The notes: a model not told the origin generated them from the sequence alone. Numbered from the stretch's first letter, positions 1-8,409 are shown. The stretch is DNA of 28,187 nt from JBOHTO01 sp050733695 (GCA_050733695.1 JBOHTO010000014.1:1-28187), one strand, 5' to 3'. Program-made: numbers and translations.

Positions 1-202
1 ATGTCATAGCTTTCCACTCGCTGTCCTCCGCTTGTCACGCCGGTTGCGGCGGCCGCGCGAGCGCCGCTGGCCAATCCTCGATCACGGGCTGTAAGCTAGT
101 GGCGAGCATCAGGGACGTCACGGAACCATCGATCGCTCCATCGAATAGGTCACGGGAGACGTCGCGCCCTGCGCAACATGAATCTCTTACCACCCTGCGA
201 TC
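1..202. other. left-flank non-coding stretch before the arsenosugar genes
   Basis: I see no convincing gene here. The short open frames lack coding character. A weak promoter-like pair, TGGCCA at 68-73 and TAAGCT at 92-97 with an 18-base spacer, could drive the downstream genes with a leader of roughly 100 bases, but the match is poor. No ArsR-type operator or terminator could be recognised. Any upstream partner gene such as arsM would lie outside the window. Confidence 0.4.
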
Positions 203-565
203 ATGACCGAATCAGACGCATCGACCGGCACGCGCACACACTACTACCACAGCCACGATCTCGCCCGGTTCGCCGAGATCGATCGAGGGGCACCGGAACT
301 CGCGGCGAAGTTCTTCGACTGGTACAACGCCGTGTTCGCGGAAGGAGCGCTCACGACACGGGAGAAGTCACTCATTGCCCTGGCCGTGGCGCATGCCGTG
401 CAGTGCCCCTACTGCATCGATGCGTATTCGCGCGATGCACTCGAAAAAGGTTCCAACGTCGACCAGATGACCGAAGCCGTACACGTCGCGGCAGCAATCC
501 GCGGTGGCGCTTCGCTCGTGCACGGAGTACAGATGCTCAATCACGCGGACGATCTGGGGATGTGA
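203..565 (+). CDS. CMD/AhpD-like protein associated with arsenosugar biosynthesis
   Basis: This 120-residue protein has the carboxymuconolactone decarboxylase/AhpD fold signature: a Glu at residue 54, then the redox motif Cys68-Pro-Tyr-Cys71 inside an Ala/His-rich helix, followed by a Glu-Ala-Val-His-Val-Ala-Ala-Ala helix. Family members are small, mostly helical, peroxidase-like proteins with a redox-active CxxC pair. One subfamily is known as the peroxidase-like partner encoded next to the radical SAM protein ArsS, and the gene that starts five bases downstream is ArsS, so this copy very likely belongs to that subfamily. No signal peptide is present, so it should be cytoplasmic. The ATG at 203 has no clear Shine-Dalgarno sequence. 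Its exact chemistry in arsenosugar formation is not established. The alternative is a generic AhpD-like peroxidase. Confidence 0.85.
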   Translation: MTESDASTGTRTHYYHSHDLARFAEIDRGAPELAAKFFDWYNAVFAEGALTTREKSLIALAVAHAVQCPYCIDAYSRDALEKGSNVDQMTEAVHVAAAIRGGASLVHGVQMLNHADDLGM

Positions 566-569
566 CGTT

Positions 570-1613
570 GTGACACGGATACTGAAGACGCTGCAGCACC
601 GCGGCAGCACGCTGGCCTCGGGCGAGGCACAGCGGGCGCGGCTCGCCGAACTTCGGCTTCCGCGCTCCTTCGGCCACGCGCTCGCGACTTCGGCGCTGTT
701 TCCACTCCGGCCGACGGCGATCGAGATCCTGCAGATCAACGTAGGCAAGCGTTGCAACCAGACCTGCCGCCACTGTCATGTCGACGCCGGACCCGACAGG
801 CGCGAGGTAATGCCGCGCGACGTTGTCGATGCCTGCCTCATGTTTCTCGAGCGTCATCGCATCGCAACGCTCGACATCACGGGCGGTGCTCCCGAGCTGC
901 ACCCCGACTTCCGCGAGATCGTCGCGCGCGCGGTGGAGTCGGGCGCGCGTGTCATGCACCGATGCAATCTCACCGCGGTCCTGCTGCCGAACTACTCCGA
1001 TATCCCGGAGTTGCTCGCCCGCCATCGCGTGGAAGTCGTCGCATCGCTGCCATATTTCCAGGCGCGCGAGACCGACACGCAGCGAGGCGAGGGCGTATTC
1101 GAGGAATCCGTCCGCTCTCTTCAGCGCCTCAACGCGCTCGGATATGGCAAGGGGCTCGGGCTGGTGCTCACCCTCGTGACGAATCCGGTCGGCACCTTCC
1201 TGCCGGGCAACCAGAGCGAGCTCGAGGTTCAGTGGAAGCGCGAGCTCATGCGGCGTCACGGCATCGAGTTCGATCATCTCTACACGATCACGAACATGCC
1301 GATCAGCCGCTTCCTCGAGTTCCTGGAGGAGCGCGGGCGGACGCAGGAGTATCTCACGCGACTCGTCCAGGCGTACAATCCCGCCGCCGCGGCGGGCGTC
1401 ATGTGTCGCAACACGCTCTCGGTTGGCTGGGACGGTGCGTTGTACGACTGCGACTTCAACCAGCTGCTCGACCTCCCGGTCGAGTCCACCGCGCCGCGCA
1501 CGATCTTCGACGCGACGCCAGCGGCTCTCGCCGAGCGGGCGATAGAGATCGGCCCGCACTGCTTCGGCTGCACAGCCGGCGCCGGGAGCTCGTGCGGTGG
1601 CGCCGTTGCCTGA
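570..1613 (+). CDS. arsS: arsenosugar biosynthesis radical SAM protein ArsS
   Basis: The 347-residue product (GTG start at 570) carries the radical-SAM cluster motif Cys62-x3-Cys66-x2-Cys69 in CNQTCRHCHVDAGP, followed by the Asp-Ile-Thr-Gly-Gly-Ala-Pro-Glu segment typical of SAM binding. The C-terminus is Cys-rich (Cys331, Cys334, Cys342) and fits the auxiliary domain of the ArsS family. Known ArsS enzymes transfer the 5'-deoxyadenosyl group of SAM to methylated arsenic on the way to arsenosugars. GTG was chosen because it lies four bases after the CMD stop, suggesting translational coupling; the longer open frame would overlap that gene by 62 bases. The sequence near the end reads Ser-Ser-Cys-Gly-Gly; from memory, some relatives carry selenocysteine in this tail, while here the codon is TGC. 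The partner methyltransferase ArsM is not in the window. Confidence 0.88.
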   Translation: MTRILKTLQHRGSTLASGEAQRARLAELRLPRSFGHALATSALFPLRPTAIEILQINVGKRCNQTCRHCHVDAGPDRREVMPRDVVDACLMFLERHRIATLDITGGAPELHPDFREIVARAVESGARVMHRCNLTAVLLPNYSDIPELLARHRVEVVASLPYFQARETDTQRGEGVFEESVRSLQRLNALGYGKGLGLVLTLVTNPVGTFLPGNQSELEVQWKRELMRRHGIEFDHLYTITNMPISRFLEFLEERGRTQEYLTRLVQAYNPAAAAGVMCRNTLSVGWDGALYDCDFNQLLDLPVESTAPRTIFDATPAALAERAIEIGPHCFGCTAGAGSSCGGAVA

Positions 1614-2325
1614 CCGCCGCCGACCATGGTTTCGCCCTGCGATATTCATCGCAGTCGTCGCCGGCGGAAGCCTGGTCGCATGGCAACAGGGGTGGTTCGC
1701 CGAGCGCGACGCGGGGGAACTCGCGGCCCTCATCCGGCAAGCGCGCGCGATTCCCGCGATCGGCCCGCTCTTCGTCCTGGCGTATGCCGTCACGACGACG
1801 TTCGGCATCCCCGCCACTCTCCTCACCCTCGCCGGCGGCGCGATCTTCGGCGTCGTCCTCGGCTCTGCGCTCAACTGGCTCGGCGCGATGGTCGGTGCCA
1901 CCGGGGCGTATTTTCTGGCGCGGGCGCTTGGCCGTGATGCCCTCACATCCATTGTCGGACGGCGCGCGTCGCGCCTCGACGAGCTCGTGAGCGATCATGG
2001 ATTTCTCACGCTGCTTCGCCTGCGCCTCATCCCCGTTGTTCCGTTCAATGCGCTGAACTTCGGAGCCGGAATCGCGGGAATGAAGCTGCGCGACTACCTG
2101 CTGGCGACCGGGATCGGGATACTGCCCGGCACGATCGTCTACACGTATTTCGCGGACGCGCTGCTCTCGGGCGTGTCAGGCGCGGGACGCCGCGCGCTCA
2201 TCAACGTCGCGGTCGCCGGCGCGCTTCTCATCGCGCTCTCCTTCCTGCCCACCATCGCGAGGAAGTGGAGTGAGCGCCGCCACACCGCCGGTGCGACACG
2301 GGTAGAGCGCAACGCCGCGAGCTGA
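1597..2325 (+). CDS. TVP38/TMEM64 family membrane protein (VTT domain)
   Basis: This is a 242-residue integral membrane protein with about five to six hydrophobic segments. The VTT/DedA-like domain is visible as a Gly-rich block (LTLAGGAIFGVVLG, about residues 69-95) and the later motif LRLRLIPVVPFNALNFGAG, with the reentrant-loop Pro and Asn residues, followed by a Gly-Ile-Leu-Pro-Gly-Thr helix. The family includes lipid scramblase-like proteins; no bacterial substrate is settled. The GTG start at 1597 overlaps the arsS stop by 17 bases, so the two are probably co-transcribed. TVP38 proteins are recurrent neighbours of arsS, which suggests a role in export or membrane handling of the arsenic product, but that is inference. 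The gene converges with the peptidase gene on the other strand with only 11 bases between stops and no visible terminator. Confidence 0.85.
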   Translation: MAPLPDRRRPWFRPAIFIAVVAGGSLVAWQQGWFAERDAGELAALIRQARAIPAIGPLFVLAYAVTTTFGIPATLLTLAGGAIFGVVLGSALNWLGAMVGATGAYFLARALGRDALTSIVGRRASRLDELVSDHGFLTLLRLRLIPVVPFNALNFGAGIAGMKLRDYLLATGIGILPGTIVYTYFADALLSGVSGAGRRALINVAVAGALLIALSFLPTIARKWSERRHTAGATRVERNAAS

Positions 2326-2336
2326 GCCCGGCCGCG

Positions 2337-5327
2337 CTATGGTTCGCGCGCTGCCCGCTCCCCCGTCTGCCCCTGCTCCCCGGTCGTGATCGCCGGCTCG
2401 CTGGTCCGCGCCGGCTCCGGTGGCGCGAGCTGATCGCGCCCCTTCCGCAGGAACGGAATGCCTTCCTGCATCCAGTCCGGTGCCGGCTCGCCCTTGAGAT
2501 GGTGCGCGAAGAACTGCTGCATGCGCATGTCGATGTCCATCTGGTTCGCGCGCTTCGTGGGATTGTGCGATTCGCCGTTGTAGTTGACGAAGTACGCCTC
2601 CTTCCCCAGCCGTCGCAGCGCCACAAAGAACTCGATGGACTGATACCAGGGCACGGCGCCGTCCGCATCGTTGTGCATCATGAGCACCGGCGTCTCGATC
2701 CTGTCGGCGAAGAAGAGCGGAGAGTTCTCGATGTAGCGCTCCGGGTACTCCCAGAGCGAGCCGCCAATGCGGCTCTGCGTCTTTTCGTACTGGAACGAGC
2801 GCGAGCGCCCGCTCGCCCAGCGGATGCCTCCGTAAGCGCTCGTCATGTTGGCGACGGTGGCATTGGGTACGGCGGCCGCGAACAGGTTGGTCTGCGTGAT
2901 GATGTACGCAGTCTGATAGCCGCCCCACGACTGCCCCGCTATCCCGATCGCGTTGCGGTCGACGAAACCCTCGTCGACGAGCTTCGCGACGCCCGGCACG
3001 ATCGCCTTGAGCGCGCTCGGTCCGGGATATCCCTGCGTATAGGCGATGTCCGGGAAGAAGACAAGATACCCGAGTGATGTGTACACGGTCGGGTTGACCG
3101 TGTTGCGCCCGAACGGCTCGTGATACCGGTGCAGGTTGTCGCTCATCTGCTCGTAGAAGTAGACGACCATCGGGTACTTCTTCGCCGGGTCGAACGCCTC
3201 CGGCTTGTAAAGCAGCCCGGCGAGGGGGACGCCGTCGGAGTTGTACCAGTGCACGAGTTCCACCGTCCCCCACGGATACTCGGACTGCTGCGGGTTCGCG
3301 TTCGAGATTCTTTCGAGATCCGTGAGGTCCGACCCGACCCAGAGATCCGGGAACTCGCGGAAGGTGGAGCGCGTCACGAGGTACACGTCGGCGTTCTCCG
3401 CCTTCTGCGGCCGGCCGAAGGCGACATTGGCCATCACGATGCGCCCCGGTGGGCGGTCCGCGCCGAGCCGGTCGCTGTAGAAGCCGCTCGCCTTGGTCTG
3501 CTCGTCGAAGGCGCGCAGGAGGAGCGGCGCCGACGGATCGATGAAGTCGCTCTCCTCATCAAGGTCGGCCACCCGGAACACGACGCGCTCACGAACCCCC
3601 ACCGAGTCCGTGATGCTGCGCGGCGCGCGCTCGCCGGTGGGATCCACCTCCCATATGTCGTACCGGTCGTACAGCAGCACCGAGCGGTCATCCGTCGTCC
3701 ATCCGGCGAGGCCCCACGGCTCCGGTGTGCTCGGCCTGTCCCACGTCTCCTGGTCGAAGCGAACGTCGCCCAGAGCGCCGGTGAGGTCGGTCGTGCGGCC
3801 GTTCGCGACGGAGAAGGCGAGCCAGCGCCCCTCGTCGAAGTAGATGACATACCCGCCGGCCGGGGACAGCGAGGCGCCGAACTCGACGCGGTCTGCCACC
3901 ATACGACGCTCACCCGTCATCGCATCGATCGCGTATATGTCCTCACCGCCTTCACCCCACATGGATGAGACGCTATACGGGAGCGACGTCTCCGCGAGTG
4001 CGACGCGGCCGTTGTCGGACAGCTCGATGTCGATGAGCGTGTCGTTGCCAAGTCGCACGAGCTTCTCCGGGCGAATCTGGTAGACGGCAGTGAATGCGCG
4101 GTTGCGGTCGCGACGCGCCTCCACGCGCTGCTGCGGCTGAAGCCGCAGGTCACGGTAGTGCCACAGATCGAACACCGCCTTGTCCTCCAGTGAGTCCGCG
4201 GGGATCGAGTCGAGCGGCGGCGGTGCGACGCCGAAGATGATCGTGGCTGCATCCTTCGAGAACTCGACATCGGCGTCCTCGGAGACGATGTACTCCCCCT
4301 CCCCCCTCCCTCCGAGCGCGTCGGGCGTGACGACGGGTACCGCTATCGGGCTGTCATCGAGCGTCGCGAGGTAGAGCGTGTAGCGAGCGTCTTCGCCGGG
4401 GAAGTCGTCACGGTCGGACATGAAGGCGACGCGCTGTCCGTCCTCGTCCAGCGCGAGCTGAGTGTAGTGACCGGCGCCGGTGAGCAGGGCGTGCTCTTCG
4501 CCGCCCGGGAGTGATCGCACGTAGGCGCCGTCGCGCCCCGGAGTCTGCGAGGAAACCGTGTACGCAAGCCAGCGCCCGGGATCGTCCATCGTGTAGGCAA
4601 GCACGTCGGCAATGCGCGTCTCCGTGCCCGTGGCGAGATCGCGGAGGACGAGCGTCGTGCCGTATTCCTTCTTCTTCACCGGGGCGCCGGTGGTGTCGGC
4701 TGACACCGGGCGCGGCTCCTCACCCGGAGCGGCCGCCGCGACCGCAGGTGCCGCGGCGCTGTCTGCCCCGGTGCTGTCCTTCGCTGCGCTGTCGGGCGCC
4801 ATGAGGTACGCGACGTAGCGGGACGCGTCCTCGGCGATGCGGAACGATCGGATGCCGGGAATCAGCGTGACGGCGCCGTCTTCGGTACGCACGATGCCGA
4901 GCGATGGCTTGGGCCTGCTCGCGCCCTTCTCCTTGCGGCGTCGCGCCGCGTCGTACTCGCTCTGCGGTGGATACGCGAGGAAGAGCGCGTAGCGGCTGTC
5001 CGCCGTGAACCGTGCGGCCGGCGGCCTGAAACCCGAGTCCGCGGAGGGCTCGAGCTGGGGGCGGCCGACGAAACCGCGCGGGACGCGGTACTCGGTATCC
5101 GAGCCGACCGCGCGGATTACGAGTTCGCCATCGCCCACCTGCGGGGCAAGCGTCCAGGAGACCCAGCGCCCGTCGGGGGAGAGACCTTCGCCCTCGATCG
5201 AGCGCCAGATCTCGTAGACCTCCTGGGTGATCGGCTTCTTGCCGGCGAGCTGGGCGGGTGCGGGGGAAGCCATCGCTGTGATCACAGCGGCCGGGAGGAG
5301 AACGGGTGCGAGGCGGAGTGGACTCAT
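2337..5327 (-). CDS. secreted S9 (prolyl oligopeptidase family) serine peptidase
   Basis: The 996-residue product starts with a signal peptide (MSPLRLAPVLLPAAVITA, cleavage near ASPAPAQ), so it should act outside the cytoplasmic membrane. A long beta-propeller region with repeated SPDG/DGR-type blades precedes a C-terminal alpha/beta-hydrolase domain. The catalytic triad can be placed: Ser800 in Gly-Gln-Ser-Trp-Gly-Gly, Asp889 in Asp-Gly-Ala-Val-Pro, and His921 in Gly-Glu-Ser-His-Asn. Such enzymes cleave peptides, often after Pro or releasing dipeptides. An Ala/Asp/Ser/Pro-rich low-complexity insert lies near residues 195-235. A GTG at 5372 would give a longer product, but the ATG at 5327 places the signal peptide at the N-terminus and was preferred. 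Substrate preference cannot be read from the sequence. Confidence 0.9.
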   Translation of the reverse strand: MSPLRLAPVLLPAAVITAMASPAPAQLAGKKPITQEVYEIWRSIEGEGLSPDGRWVSWTLAPQVGDGELVIRAVGSDTEYRVPRGFVGRPQLEPSADSGFRPPAARFTADSRYALFLAYPPQSEYDAARRRKEKGASRPKPSLGIVRTEDGAVTLIPGIRSFRIAEDASRYVAYLMAPDSAAKDSTGADSAAAPAVAAAAPGEEPRPVSADTTGAPVKKKEYGTTLVLRDLATGTETRIADVLAYTMDDPGRWLAYTVSSQTPGRDGAYVRSLPGGEEHALLTGAGHYTQLALDEDGQRVAFMSDRDDFPGEDARYTLYLATLDDSPIAVPVVTPDALGGRGEGEYIVSEDADVEFSKDAATIIFGVAPPPLDSIPADSLEDKAVFDLWHYRDLRLQPQQRVEARRDRNRAFTAVYQIRPEKLVRLGNDTLIDIELSDNGRVALAETSLPYSVSSMWGEGGEDIYAIDAMTGERRMVADRVEFGASLSPAGGYVIYFDEGRWLAFSVANGRTTDLTGALGDVRFDQETWDRPSTPEPWGLAGWTTDDRSVLLYDRYDIWEVDPTGERAPRSITDSVGVRERVVFRVADLDEESDFIDPSAPLLLRAFDEQTKASGFYSDRLGADRPPGRIVMANVAFGRPQKAENADVYLVTRSTFREFPDLWVGSDLTDLERISNANPQQSEYPWGTVELVHWYNSDGVPLAGLLYKPEAFDPAKKYPMVVYFYEQMSDNLHRYHEPFGRNTVNPTVYTSLGYLVFFPDIAYTQGYPGPSALKAIVPGVAKLVDEGFVDRNAIGIAGQSWGGYQTAYIITQTNLFAAAVPNATVANMTSAYGGIRWASGRSRSFQYEKTQSRIGGSLWEYPERYIENSPLFFADRIETPVLMMHNDADGAVPWYQSIEFFVALRRLGKEAYFVNYNGESHNPTKRANQMDIDMRMQQFFAHHLKGEPAPDWMQEGIPFLRKGRDQLAPPEPARTSEPAITTGEQGQTGERAAREP

Positions 5328-5362
5328 GGCAGGGGGGCGGTTGCAGGTTTCGACGCAATGTA

Positions 5363-5391
5363 TTGACTGCACGTCACCGCGAAGCTAGTGT
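5363..5391 (+). promoter_or_regulatory. sigma70-type promoter for the small secreted protein
   Basis: TTGACT at 5363-5368 and TAGTGT at 5386-5391 are separated by exactly 17 bases. The predicted start of transcription is near 5398, about 55 bases before the ATG at 5453. It lies in the divergent gap between the S9 peptidase and the small gene. This is consensus matching only. Confidence 0.45.
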
Positions 5392-5452
5392 GGCAGGAGG
5401 AAGGTGGCCAGAGCCGTCCTGCACGCGCCCCCAATCGATACGGAGCCAGCGA

Positions 5453-5872
5453 ATGCGCACTCTCATGCTCGCGGCCGCAGCGTTCACCCTTCCGGCCTTG
5501 CCTCTGCCGTCTGCCCTCTCGCTCGTTCCCACCGCGCGGGCCCAGGCCGAGACCGACGCTGCTGCTCCCCCGCGTCCGCAGCGCACGATCGTCTGCCGCG
5601 GCGCCGCGATTCCGGCCGGCTGGATCCTGGTCGATGATACGCGCGACAGTTCCATGTGCGGGGGAGAGAATCCGAGCGTCGTCCGGCTGTACAACGTCTG
5701 GGCGATCGAGCGCTACGACCTTCAACCCGTCGGCGCAGTTATCGAAGTGTGCGCAGCCGCCCCGACGCCCGCCGGCTGGGAGCTTGTCGACGTCTATCGC
5801 GACAAGTCCAGGTGCGGCCACCCGCCGGAGAATTTCATTGTCAACGTCAAGCGCATCCGGCGCGTGGACTGA
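5453..5872 (+). CDS. small secreted protein with two copies of a Cys-x20-Cys motif; function unknown
   Basis: This 139-residue protein has a signal peptide (about residues 1-30, Ala-Arg-Ala before Gln-Ala), then a short Pro-rich linker and two related units, residues 46-87 and 98-137. Both share the pattern Cys, Pro-Ala-Gly-Trp-x-Leu-Val-Asp, Arg-Asp-x-Ser-x-Cys-Gly, then an Asn and a terminal Ile-x-Arg. The cysteines are 21 residues apart in both units (Cys48/Cys69 and Cys100/Cys121), which suggests one disulfide per unit in the periplasm or outside. The ATG at 5453 was chosen because GGAG at 5442-5445 sits seven bases upstream and the signal peptide starts there. The gene converges with the GH9 gene (six-base gap). 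I do not recognise a named family; similar Pro-Ala-Gly-Trp fragments seem familiar from other bacterial hypothetical proteins, but no function is claimed. Confidence 0.8.
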   Translation: MRTLMLAAAAFTLPALPLPSALSLVPTARAQAETDAAAPPRPQRTIVCRGAAIPAGWILVDDTRDSSMCGGENPSVVRLYNVWAIERYDLQPVGAVIEVCAAAPTPAGWELVDVYRDKSRCGHPPENFIVNVKRIRRVD

Positions 5873-5878
5873 TCGCGC

Positions 5879-7774
5879 TCACTTCGCACGGTCCGCGAGC
5901 GCTGCGAGCAGGTACGTGAGGTTCGCCGTTCCGTCCATGATTGGCTCGTTGGTAGAATAGTCGCCGATATCGTCGTGATAGACAATGAAGCCGGTGTTGA
6001 ACGGCGCGAACTCGTCCGGGTCGTGCAGCGATATCCCCCGCAGATTCCCGAATATCGAGCGATATACAGGCCCATCCACCAGCCCGCCCGTGAGCTGGAT
6101 GCCGAGTTCGTTCGAGACAACGGAGTGCGGGTCGCGCGGGAAGCGACCGTCCGCCGGCAGCCCGATCAGCATCGAGACGCCCCACGGATTCGTGCCGAAC
6201 AGCCAGTCGAGCGCGGCCATCTCGTACTCGATGAATCCATCGTCGCCACTCATGGTCCGGTACAGATGCGCCTGCGTCGCGAACGAGGCCATGAGATTGC
6301 TGGAACACCAGACGAAGGGGATACCCACGCGAAAGCCGTTGTCCGCGCGCGCTACTACGGCCTCGATCCCGCGCCGGTAGTATTCCACCGCGAGGCGCCG
6401 CTCCTCCGCACCGCCCTCGCGCCAGAGCTCATGGTGCCCGTTGTTGTGCCACGGATACCACTGGTAATGTCGCGCCGTATCGGCTCCCATCCACGGTGTC
6501 ACGGGCTCGCGCTCGGCGTATTCGCGCGCGGCGGTCAGGTAGCGAGGGTCACCGCTGATGACATGTAACTGTGTGGCGGCGAGCTCCATGTCGTCCACCC
6601 AGTTGTCCTCCTCGTAGAAGTAGGGCGACCGGCCGGGCGCGGTCTGGCACACGCCCGGATCCTCGACGCCAAGCTGATACACCGCCGCCGCGCGCTCGGC
6701 GAGCAGTGCAGCGAAGGCCGTGTCGGTCGCGGCGAAGGCTCGGGCTCCGGCCGCGAGTGCGGCGGCGATCTTTCCCGCTGTCGACGCTACGCCATCCGAA
6801 CGATTCCGGCTGGCGAACAGTCCCTGCGGCCGGCTCGTGCATGGATACACGGGGCGTGGACCGCCGCGCCCGAAGCCGTAGTCACTCGAATCCGTCACCG
6901 GCAGGTCCCAGTACGCGTGATCACGGTCGTCCGCGATCTGGTTGAAGATGTCGCTTCCGCCCGGGTACATGCGCAGAAGCCACTCCAGTCCGTGACGCGC
7001 CTCGTCCAGCGCGTCGGAAATCCCGTTCGCGCCGTGGCGCCCACGCGCGTCGTGGCCGTCGCCGAAGCCGCCTGAATGATCGCGATCGGCCATGAGCATC
7101 ACGAAGGTCGCGTTGGCCGACGTCGTCACGTACTGCAGATAGTCGGCAGCGTCGGCCCACCCGCCGGTCGCGGGGATCGTCTCACCGGTGCGCGTCGGAT
7201 GGTCCACGATGATGCCGTCGAGCGTGTGCACCGTGGCGTCGAATACCGGATTGTAGCCGGAGCGCTGCTGCCGCATGTAGGAGAGGAGCGAGTCGGCCAT
7301 ACCTTCATACGCGGCACGTGCGATGGTGACGGTTGGCGAGCGCGCGCTACCGGCCGCGATCACGTAGTCGCCTTCGCGTCGCAGCTCGGAGAAGTCCAGC
7401 CGGTACGTCTCGATGCAGGCGGCGAAGGGGCCGCCCGGGCGCGCGGGCACCGGGCCAAGTACCGCCGTGCCGCGGGTGTCGAGCACGGTGAACGTCTCGA
7501 GGCCGGTTTCGCGGAGCGAACAGACGACCGCGATCTTGGGGAGCTCGGGGAGATAGCCGACCTGGTTCACGCGTATGACGACCTGCGCGGTGTCGAGCGC
7601 GGCGACGACGAGTGGGTGACCCTCCGCAACTCGGGTCGCGCGATGCACGGCGAGTCGCATGCCGGCAGGATGCGATGCGCAGCCCAATGCGGTGGTGGCG
7701 GGCGCCAAGGCCATTATGGCGACGATGCCGCCCGTGATTGCACGGACTCGGTGGCTCGATCGCGGCGACGACAT
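5879..7774 (-). CDS. glycoside hydrolase family 9 protein with N-terminal Ig-like (CelD_N) domain
   Basis: The 631-residue product has a hydrophobic N-terminal signal with a possible lipidation Cys32 (Thr-Ala-Leu-Gly-Cys). An Ig-like domain starting Arg-Val-Asn-Gln-Val-Gly-Tyr (about residues 68-155) is followed by the (alpha/alpha)6 catalytic domain. GH9 hallmarks are Gly-Gly-Trp-Ala-Asp208-Ala-Ala-Asp211-Tyr (the nucleophile-water Asp pair), the block YEEDNWVDDMELAA, and the acid Glu610 in Thr-Asn-Glu-Pro near the C-terminus. GH9 enzymes hydrolyse beta-1,4-glucans such as cellulose, and some act on chito- or cello-oligosaccharides. The usual Gly between the two Asp residues is Ala here. The start at 7774 was preferred to the longer frame beginning at 7915 because the upstream extension is basic and lacks signal character. 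No carbohydrate-binding module is seen. Export to periplasm or cell surface is likely. Confidence 0.88.
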   Translation of the reverse strand: MSSPRSSHRVRAITGGIVAIMALAPATTALGCASHPAGMRLAVHRATRVAEGHPLVVAALDTAQVVIRVNQVGYLPELPKIAVVCSLRETGLETFTVLDTRGTAVLGPVPARPGGPFAACIETYRLDFSELRREGDYVIAAGSARSPTVTIARAAYEGMADSLLSYMRQQRSGYNPVFDATVHTLDGIIVDHPTRTGETIPATGGWADAADYLQYVTTSANATFVMLMADRDHSGGFGDGHDARGRHGANGISDALDEARHGLEWLLRMYPGGSDIFNQIADDRDHAYWDLPVTDSSDYGFGRGGPRPVYPCTSRPQGLFASRNRSDGVASTAGKIAAALAAGARAFAATDTAFAALLAERAAAVYQLGVEDPGVCQTAPGRSPYFYEEDNWVDDMELAATQLHVISGDPRYLTAAREYAEREPVTPWMGADTARHYQWYPWHNNGHHELWREGGAEERRLAVEYYRRGIEAVVARADNGFRVGIPFVWCSSNLMASFATQAHLYRTMSGDDGFIEYEMAALDWLFGTNPWGVSMLIGLPADGRFPRDPHSVVSNELGIQLTGGLVDGPVYRSIFGNLRGISLHDPDEFAPFNTGFIVYHDDIGDYSTNEPIMDGTANLTYLLAALADRAK

Positions 7775-7879
7775 ATCCGTAAAGATGCGCACGTCCGCAA
7801 CCTGCGCAACGTGCTCGTGAGCGGCACGGGCACGGTCAACCGGTTCCAGCACGTATGTCCGCGAGCGGCGCCCACGCGC

Positions 7880-7908
7880 TTGCCTTCCGTGGCGTTTGCC
7901 CCTATTTT
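7880..7908 (+). promoter_or_regulatory. promoter of the toxin-antitoxin operon
   Basis: TTGCCT at 7880-7885 and TATTTT at 7903-7908 are spaced by exactly 17 bases. The predicted transcription start is about 7915, leaving a leader of about 20 bases containing a strong GGAGG Shine-Dalgarno sequence. The AT-rich -10 region stands out from the GC-rich surroundings. Confidence 0.5.
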
Positions 7909-7911
7909 TCG

Positions 7912-7921
7912 GCAATATTGC
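7912..7921. promoter_or_regulatory. perfect palindrome GCAATATTGC at the TA transcription start (candidate operator)
   Basis: GCAATATTGC is a perfect 10-base inverted repeat lying between the -10 box and the ribosome binding site of the antitoxin gene, overlapping the predicted transcription start. Toxin-antitoxin operons of the Xre/RES type commonly repress themselves through the antitoxin. The placement fits an autoregulatory operator, but binding is inferred from position only. Confidence 0.4.
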
Positions 7922-7934
7922 ACTGGAGGCACGG

Positions 7935-8366
7935 GTGACAGGCTACGCCCTGGCGGAATGGCTCGGCGGCACGCGCGTGCTGAAAACCGAAGTGCGATCC
8001 TCCCTCGACCTCACGCGCCTCGTCCAGGCCGGACTGCCCGTACGCGTTATCGATTACCTCGTCCGGCGCGGTGCGATCACGCAGGCGGAGGTCGAACGCA
8101 TCGTCATCCCCCGGCGCACGCTCGCTCATCGAAAGAAGCGGCGCCAGGTGCTGACGCCGGAAGAATCCGACCGACTTGCACGTCTGGCACGAGTCATCGC
8201 ACGCGCCGAAGCGACGTTCGGCGATTCCGACAAGGCCCATCGATGGCTGCGCAAGTCGAACCGAGCGCTCGATGGCGCTGCTCCCATGGAACTGGTGGAT
8301 ACCGACCACGGGACAGTCATGGTCGAGAACGTCCTAGGCCGACTCGCGCACGGCGTATACAGTTGA
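7935..8366 (+). CDS. Xre/MbcA/ParS-type antitoxin (DUF2384)
   Basis: This 143-residue protein has an N-terminal helical Xre-like region including Ser-Leu-Asp-Leu-Thr-Arg-Leu-Val and Gly-Leu-Pro-Val-Arg-Val-Ile-Asp-Tyr-Leu, and a C-terminal toxin-binding domain with the family pattern LTPEESDRLARLARV, then Ala-Thr-Phe-Gly-Asp, Ala-His-Arg-Trp-Leu and the final Gly-x-Leu-Ala-His-Gly-Val-Tyr. Antitoxins of this family neutralise RES toxins by blocking their active site and often repress their own operon. The GTG start at 7935 was chosen because GGAGG at 7925-7929 lies five bases upstream; a TTG at 7896 would fall inside the promoter. The RES gene follows after 43 bases. Its length is normal for the family and the gene looks intact. 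Confidence 0.9.
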   Translation: MTGYALAEWLGGTRVLKTEVRSSLDLTRLVQAGLPVRVIDYLVRRGAITQAEVERIVIPRRTLAHRKKRRQVLTPEESDRLARLARVIARAEATFGDSDKAHRWLRKSNRALDGAAPMELVDTDHGTVMVENVLGRLAHGVYS

Positions 8367-8409
8367 GCGGCGTTTGCATGCAAGCCTCGCAACGGCATGA
8401 ACACACCTC

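Noticed and set aside
537..1952. 471-residue minus-strand frame opposite arsS
   Set aside because: It is Arg/Ala-rich with no domain motif and lies opposite a well-supported radical-SAM gene; it is a GC-rich shadow.
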